From Verrucomicrobiales bacterium (GTDB taxonomy: Bacteria; Verrucomicrobiota; Verrucomicrobiia; Verrucomicrobiales; DEV007), in contig JARGNG010000006.1 in NCBI GenBank assembly GCA_029213265.1, positions 120,088-184,087 on the forward strand: a DNA stretch of 64,000 nt, given 5' to 3'. Below are positions 60,064-64,000 of this stretch, one piece after another. A program made the position numbers and the translations under genes. The notes under the pieces were generated by a model that was not told the DNA's origin, ran no database searches, and saw nothing but the letters and a program-made list of their open reading frames with translations. The stretch's first letter is position 1. Every line of letters starts with the position of its first letter.

Positions 60064-61191
60064 ATGTCCTCCCGATACCTGATGATTGGCGGCTTCCTCG
60101 GAGCCGGAAAAACGACGCTGATTCAGCGGTTCGCGAAATACATCACCTGGAAGGGGTTGAAAGTCGGGTTGATCACGAACGATCAAGGGGCGGGACTCGT
60201 CGATTCCGTGATCGGTCGGTCCAACAGTTTTCCGGTCGAGGAAATTTCCGGTGGTTGCTTCTGCTGCCGCTTTAATTCCCTGCTGGAGGCCGCCACTTCT
60301 TTGACGAATGAAACGCGACCCGATGTCTTTCTCGCGGAACCGGTAGGGAGCTGCACCGATCTCGTCGCGACCGTGAGTTTGCCCCTTCAGAAAATTTACG
60401 GGGACGACTACACCGTTGCACCACTCAGTGTTCTTGTGGATCCGATCCGCGCCGGGCAAATCCTGGGTCTTGTTGAGGGAAAGAAGTTTTCGGACAACGT
60501 CACCTACATCTATCGCAAACAACTGGAAGAGGCCGAGTTCATCGTCATCAACAAGCTGGACCTGCTCGACGATGAGGGCTTGCTCGCTTTGCGGTCGGCA
60601 ATGGCGCGTGAGTTCCCTGAGGCCCGGGTTTTTGAGTTGGGCGCCCGGGATGGATCCAACTGCGAAGAATGGTTCGATGCCGTTCTCTCTGCCGAAATGA
60701 ATACGAGCCGGTTTCTCGAAATCGACTACGAGCGATATGGGGAGGGGGAAGCCCTCCTCGGATGGCTGAATGCAGCGGTCGAAATCGAAGCGGACCGGGA
60801 GGTGGAAGAATTCGATGGCAATGAACTCCTCAAAAATCTAGCCACCTCGATTCGGAGTTCTCTCTCGGATGCCGGCGCCGAAGTAGCCCACTTGAAAATG
60901 ACCTTGAATCCGATCGGGGATCCTTATGAACTTGCTGCGATCAATCTGGTTCGCGGTGATTCCGAGCCCGAGCTTTCGCATCATCTCTACGAAGAACTGG
61001 AGGACGGGGAACTTCTGCTCAACATTCGGGCCGAAGTGGATCCGGATACGCTGGAGGCATCGGCAAAAGCGGCTCTCGAAAAAGTGATCTCAGAGGAAAA
61101 CGGCCTTTCTTTCCAGGTCAAGCATCTCGAACACTTTCGTCCCGGCATGCCGAAGCCGACTCATCGAATCACAGCGGAGACAAATACCTGA
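60064..61191 (+). CDS. COG0523 (CobW/G3E) family GTPase
   Basis: A 375-residue G3E GTPase. MIGGFLGAGKTTLIQRF is the P-loop, EISGGCFCCRFN the family's C-x-C-C metal motif, FLAEPVGSCTDL the G3-region, and VINKLDLLDD G4. These proteins deliver metals (Zn, Co, Ni) to target enzymes. The C-terminal domain (about 220-375) is acidic with scattered His and differs from CobW proper, so the target is unknown. Start: ATG 60064; an in-frame ATG at 60037 lies within the AACGTT repeats and is less likely. It follows the lipoyl-domain gene by 81 bp and precedes an ABC permease by 3 bp. Confidence 0.93.
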   Translation: MSSRYLMIGGFLGAGKTTLIQRFAKYITWKGLKVGLITNDQGAGLVDSVIGRSNSFPVEEISGGCFCCRFNSLLEAATSLTNETRPDVFLAEPVGSCTDLVATVSLPLQKIYGDDYTVAPLSVLVDPIRAGQILGLVEGKKFSDNVTYIYRKQLEEAEFIVINKLDLLDDEGLLALRSAMAREFPEARVFELGARDGSNCEEWFDAVLSAEMNTSRFLEIDYERYGEGEALLGWLNAAVEIEADREVEEFDGNELLKNLATSIRSSLSDAGAEVAHLKMTLNPIGDPYELAAINLVRGDSEPELSHHLYEELEDGELLLNIRAEVDPDTLEASAKAALEKVISEENGLSFQVKHLEHFRPGMPKPTHRITAETNT

Positions 61192-61194
61192 GAG

Positions 61195-61932
61195 ATGGTG
61201 AAACGCGCGGTCGCCATCTTTGTTTCCCTGGTCCTCGGAGCATCCTTTTGCTTTGTTTTCTGGGTCGTGGCATCTCACGACTACAACTGGAGCGCGATTG
61301 CTCCCTACTGGCGGAATTTTCTGTCGGGCTGGTGGATGACTCTGATGATTTCCGCCGCGGCACTGGTGGCGAGCGTGCTCGTTGGAGCCATCCTGACCGG
61401 GGGACAGCTGTCTCCCTACCGGATTCCCCGGATCCTTTCGCGGGCGTTCGTCGAGATCATCCGGGGAACTCCCCTGCTCACGCAGATTTTGATTGGCTTC
61501 TACCTGGTCGCACCTGCGATCGGATGGGACAGCCGCTTTGGGGTTGGTTTGTTAGTGTTGGCCTGTTTCTCCGGTGCCTATCTCGCCGAAATTTTTCGCG
61601 GAGGAGTGGAGTCGATCCCGCAGTCACAGTGGCTCTCCGCCAAGGCGATTGGATTCACCGGCGCCCAAACCTACCGTTTCGTGGTGATCCCCCAGGCCAT
61701 TCGTCGGGTTCTCCCTGCTTCGGCGGGACAGTTTGCCAACCTGATCAAAGACTCCTCTCTTCTTTTTGTTATCAGTGTCCACGAGTTCACGATGCAAGCG
61801 CGCGAAGTGAACGCGAACACCTACGCCACCTTCGAAGCGTATCTCCCCCTCATCTTCGGCTATTTCATTCTCACCTTTCCAATCTCCCTCCTGAGCCGGT
61901 CTCTGGAGAAGCGGTTTTCCTATGAGCATTGA
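61195..61932 (+). CDS. Polar amino-acid-type ABC transporter permease
   Basis: A 245-residue permease of the HisM/GlnP class with about five transmembrane helices. FVEIIRGTPLLTQILIGFY is the family signature at the start of the second helix group. The EAA loop is AKAIGFTGAQTYRFVVIPQAIRRVLPA. The fixed length and the RGTPLL motif indicate import of an amino acid or related small molecule. The ATPase gene overlaps its end by 11 bp. No solute-binding protein gene is present; it may lie elsewhere. Confidence 0.93.
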   Translation: MVKRAVAIFVSLVLGASFCFVFWVVASHDYNWSAIAPYWRNFLSGWWMTLMISAAALVASVLVGAILTGGQLSPYRIPRILSRAFVEIIRGTPLLTQILIGFYLVAPAIGWDSRFGVGLLVLACFSGAYLAEIFRGGVESIPQSQWLSAKAIGFTGAQTYRFVVIPQAIRRVLPASAGQFANLIKDSSLLFVISVHEFTMQAREVNANTYATFEAYLPLIFGYFILTFPISLLSRSLEKRFSYEH

Positions 61933-62656
61933 AGCCAAAGCGCTGTCCAGATTCTACGGTTCGACGCGTGCCGTTGACGGGGTGAGTCTGTCTCTCTCGG
62001 ATGATGTGCAGGTTCTCGCTCTGATCGGTCCGTCGGGAGGAGGTAAATCCACCTTTCTTCGATTGCTGGGCGGCTTGGAAGCTCCCACCTCTGGCTCGCT
62101 TTGCATCGACGGGGAGAACCTCTCCACCGACGAATTGCTGCTTCGGGAATGGCGAAAGAAAAATGGCTTTCTCTTCCAGTCCTTCAATTTGTTTCCGCAT
62201 CTCAGCGCCCGGGAGAATATTGTGCTTCCGCTAGTTGAGGTGCATGACTGGCTGAGGTCGGATGCGGAACAACGGGCAGACGAGGTGATTGATCGATTCG
62301 GGCTGTCCGCGCATTCGAAAAAGCAACCGGGGCAGCTTTCCGGCGGCCAACAGCAGCGGATTGCCCTCGCCCGGGCCATTGCCCACGAACCCCGGTGGTT
62401 GCTCCTCGATGAACCTACATCTGCTCTCGACCCGGAAATGAAGGCTGAGGTGCTCGATTTGATTCAGGAACTGTGCGAAAGCGGACAGAAAATTGTGCTG
62501 TCCACTCACGAGATGGGATTTGCGCGTGGTGCCGCCGACCATGTCGTGTTCCTGGCGCAGGGCCAAAAGGTGGAGGAGGGAGATGCCGAGGCGCTTTTTG
62601 CCGGGGCAGAGACCGGGGAAGTGCGGAACTTTCTCGCGAAAGTGATGAAGTGGTAA
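61922..62656 (+). CDS. Polar amino-acid-type ABC transporter ATP-binding protein
   Basis: A 244-residue ATPase of the GlnQ/HisP class. Walker A is IGPSGGGKSTFLRLLGG, the Q-loop is NGFLFQSFNLFPHLS, the ABC signature is LSGGQQQRIALARA, Walker B with D-loop is WLLLDEPTSALDPEM, and the H-loop is LSTHEMGFARG. All nucleotide-binding motifs are intact. It overlaps the permease by 11 bp and ends the long co-directional series starting at lepA. Confidence 0.96.
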   Translation: MSIEAKALSRFYGSTRAVDGVSLSLSDDVQVLALIGPSGGGKSTFLRLLGGLEAPTSGSLCIDGENLSTDELLLREWRKKNGFLFQSFNLFPHLSARENIVLPLVEVHDWLRSDAEQRADEVIDRFGLSAHSKKQPGQLSGGQQQRIALARAIAHEPRWLLLDEPTSALDPEMKAEVLDLIQELCESGQKIVLSTHEMGFARGAADHVVFLAQGQKVEEGDAEALFAGAETGEVRNFLAKVMKW

Positions 62657-62769
62657 AAGTGCGCTTCCTGCGAATTGGTCTCTGCTGGCGTGAGCAAGAC
62701 GGTTCCAGTGCCGGGGCAGTTCAAATTTCGTCACTCGACATTGTGACGACCATTTGTCATCCTCTCCTT

Positions 62770-63042
62770 ATGGGATGGTTAGTCACAATTGCAGTAGGAT
62801 TTGTCGCAGGAGCACTGGGTCGCTTTGTCGTCCCTGGAAAGGACCCCGGCAAAGGATGTTTAATCACCACTCTCCTCGGAATCGCGGGGGCTGTTGTCGG
62901 AAAGTATGTGGGCGGTCTTCTTGGCTACATAGACCCGGATGCCGGTAAGGCCTTTGATCTGCCCAGCATCGGTCTCTCGGTAGTTGGTGTCGTGATTCTC
63001 CTCGTGATCTATCGCCTGATCTTTGGCGAGAAGAAAAAGTAG
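62770..63042 (+). CDS. GlsB/YeaQ/YmgE-family small membrane protein
   Basis: A 90-residue protein with three hydrophobic stretches. It opens MGWLVTIAVGFVAGALGRFVVPGKDPGKGCLITTLLGIAGAVVGKYVGG, read here as VGFVAGALGR then KGCLITTLLGIAGA, which is the standard transglycosylase-associated/GlsB arrangement (G-x-x-A-G-x-x-x-x, then G-x-x-x-T-x-x-x-G-x-x-G-A-x-x-G). Stress-linked in other bacteria; the exact role is unknown. Start is the ATG at 62770. Confidence 0.9.
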   Translation: MGWLVTIAVGFVAGALGRFVVPGKDPGKGCLITTLLGIAGAVVGKYVGGLLGYIDPDAGKAFDLPSIGLSVVGVVILLVIYRLIFGEKKK

Positions 63043-63062
63043 CACCTCCTTTCATCCGCATT

Positions 63063-64000
63063 CTAGGGGATGGCCCAGGGAATCCATCCGGCGCGGAGGA
63101 TTCCCAACAGCGCTGCGACCACGATCGAAGCGATCAAGGTCGAGTAGAAAACCGCTGCGGCAGCGAACTGGCTGTCGGCTTTGAACTCGTGAGCTAACAG
63201 TGCCGTATTCACTGCCGTGGGTGCGGCGGATCCCAGTATGAGAACCGCAGCCACTTCTCCCCGAAAGCCGAGAAACCAGGTCAGAAAAATCGCTACCGCC
63301 GGCCCTCCCACGAGACGGATGAGCAGGGCGTAGGTCAGATTTCCGCGAGGGTGCGGAGGTTTGGTTTTCGACAATTGCACACCCAGGGTGATGAGGGCAA
63401 AGGCAATGAGGGCCTTGGCGAGATAGGTGAGCGGCATCCAGATGAAAGTGACCTCCTCCAGCGGATTCCCGGTGGCCCGGAGAGTCAGCGCCAATACGAT
63501 CGCCCAGGGAGACGGCTGCTTCATAATGGGGAGAAACCATCCTTTTCGATCCGAGCTTCCGGCGTTGGCGAGAAAAATCCCGAGAGAGAAGCTGCTCAGA
63601 TTCATCGTCGCGAGAACAAAAATCTGGATCACTCCTCCATATTGAGAAAACGCCAGGGCCATCAAAGGAATGCCCCAGTTTCCCGAGTTGTAGATCATCG
63701 TGCTCAACTGCATGGAGTAGCGCTCGGTCGGCTTGCTTCTGCGGATCGAGCAGACCAGCCAGCTGAGGACACCCATCGACACAATGACGCAGAGCGTGAA
63801 GACTACGATCGAAAGTCCAATCTTTGCGCTCAGACTCGAAGTCGAAAGGCCCACGAGAATGAACGCGGGAACGAAGAGGTAAATGTTGAGCTTTACGAGG
63901 GTCTTGAGATCGAGATCAAACAGCCGGTCCATTCCCCAGCCGAAGCCGGCGAGGGCGAGAATGGGGAGACAGATCGAGAAAAAGATTTCGAAGAAGACGG
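63063..64000 (-). CDS. AEC-family transporter (auxin efflux carrier type), truncated by the right edge
   Basis: A polytopic protein of the AEC family, whose bacterial members export organic acids and related compounds. LSTMIYNSGNWGIPLMALAFS carries the family's N-x-G-N-x-G-x-P motif. The C-terminal half shows LKLNIYLFVPAFILVG-like helices and, near the end, LGSAAPTAVNTALLAHEFKADSQFAA, another family motif. An internal ATG at 63932 looks like a start, but in-frame codons continue upstream to the window edge and encode the usual hydrophobic first helix (FFEIFFSICLPILALAGFG), so the true start lies beyond 64000. Confidence 0.88.
   Translation of the reverse strand, partial: VFFEIFFSICLPILALAGFGWGMDRLFDLDLKTLVKLNIYLFVPAFILVGLSTSSLSAKIGLSIVVFTLCVIVSMGVLSWLVCSIRRSKPTERYSMQLSTMIYNSGNWGIPLMALAFSQYGGVIQIFVLATMNLSSFSLGIFLANAGSSDRKGWFLPIMKQPSPWAIVLALTLRATGNPLEEVTFIWMPLTYLAKALIAFALITLGVQLSKTKPPHPRGNLTYALLIRLVGGPAVAIFLTWFLGFRGEVAAVLILGSAAPTAVNTALLAHEFKADSQFAAAAVFYSTLIASIVVAALLGILRAGWIPWAIP

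Noticed and set aside
62657..62769. GTCAC/GTGAC inverted repeat before the GlsB-type gene
   Set aside because: Five-base arms around 8 nt, with no other support for a regulatory site.

Overview
The window (about 57% G+C by eye) reads as a chromosome segment of a member of the Verrucomicrobiota, probably a marine member of class Verrucomicrobiae. The evidence is the gene content. It includes a planctomycete/verrucomicrobial cytochrome-c protein with DUF1549 and DUF1553 paired with a Tat-exported DUF1501 protein, a sulfatase, two Tat-exported sugar-isomerase-like TIM-barrel proteins, a lipoprotein with an SLA1-homology-like domain, several pseudopilins, a kinase-like TPR membrane protein, GlgE, and housekeeping genes (hemA-hemC-cobA/hemD, parE-parC, lepA-lepB, secG, recD2, trmD) in an unfamiliar order. 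No rRNA, tRNA, CRISPR array, prophage or insertion sequence was seen. No gene-free stretch exceeds about 250 bases.

Layout. 0.1-5 kb: a pseudopilin facing cysQ across a shared terminator, then a pseudokinase-TPR membrane protein and a small conserved protein. 5.1-9.8 kb: a tightly coupled type II secretion operon gspF-G-H-I-J-K, with a repeat-rich tail on GspJ. 9.8-12.5 kb: trmD, an FkbM methyltransferase and pabB. 12.7-17.6 kb: the PSD1/DUF1501 pair. 17.7-21.4 kb: a Tat isomerase with a small membrane protein, and recD2. 21.5-26 kb: secG, a heptosyltransferase, a MYG1-like protein and a PhoD-type phosphatase. 26.2-30.6 kb: a heme operon of a CcsA/HemX-like protein, hemA, hemC and a CobA-HemD fusion. 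30.6-35.9 kb: a CHASE2-like protein, glgE, a release-factor-like protein, a methyltransferase and an SDR. 36-40 kb: parE-parC. 40.2-45.3 kb: secreted esterase, isomerase, sulfatase and lipoprotein. 45.4-49.5 kb: a P-loop ATPase with a proline-rich linker and an MFS transporter. 49.6-52 kb: a secretin-like exported protein, a DCC/zinc-ribbon pair and an RNA methyltransferase. 52.1-55.5 kb: a carotenoid control locus (crtI, an ECF sigma factor and a divergent MerR regulator). 55.6-62.7 kb: one run of co-directional genes, lepA-lepB-crtB-like-gcvH-like-COG0523 GTPase-ABC permease-ABC ATPase. The window ends in a small GlsB/YeaQ-type protein and an AEC transporter cut by the right edge.

The observations I rate highest are: (1) a 31-bp element with a fixed 9-5-3-5-9 architecture in three mostly intergenic places plus a half copy; (2) the ECF sigma-crtI operon facing a MerR regulator across a set of inverted TNGACAA half-sites, suggesting LitR/LitS- or CarH-like control of carotenoid synthesis, but with a cobalamin-type middle domain lacking the expected histidine motif; (3) a stand-alone lipoyl H-protein-like gene next to a COG0523 metallochaperone GTPase; (4) a purine/pyrimidine-biased 17-bp perfect hairpin behind recD2; and (5) nested 30-bp and 12-bp tandem repeats that give a Gly/Asp/Arg tail to GspJ. 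All functional statements come from reading motifs by eye; no database search was run.
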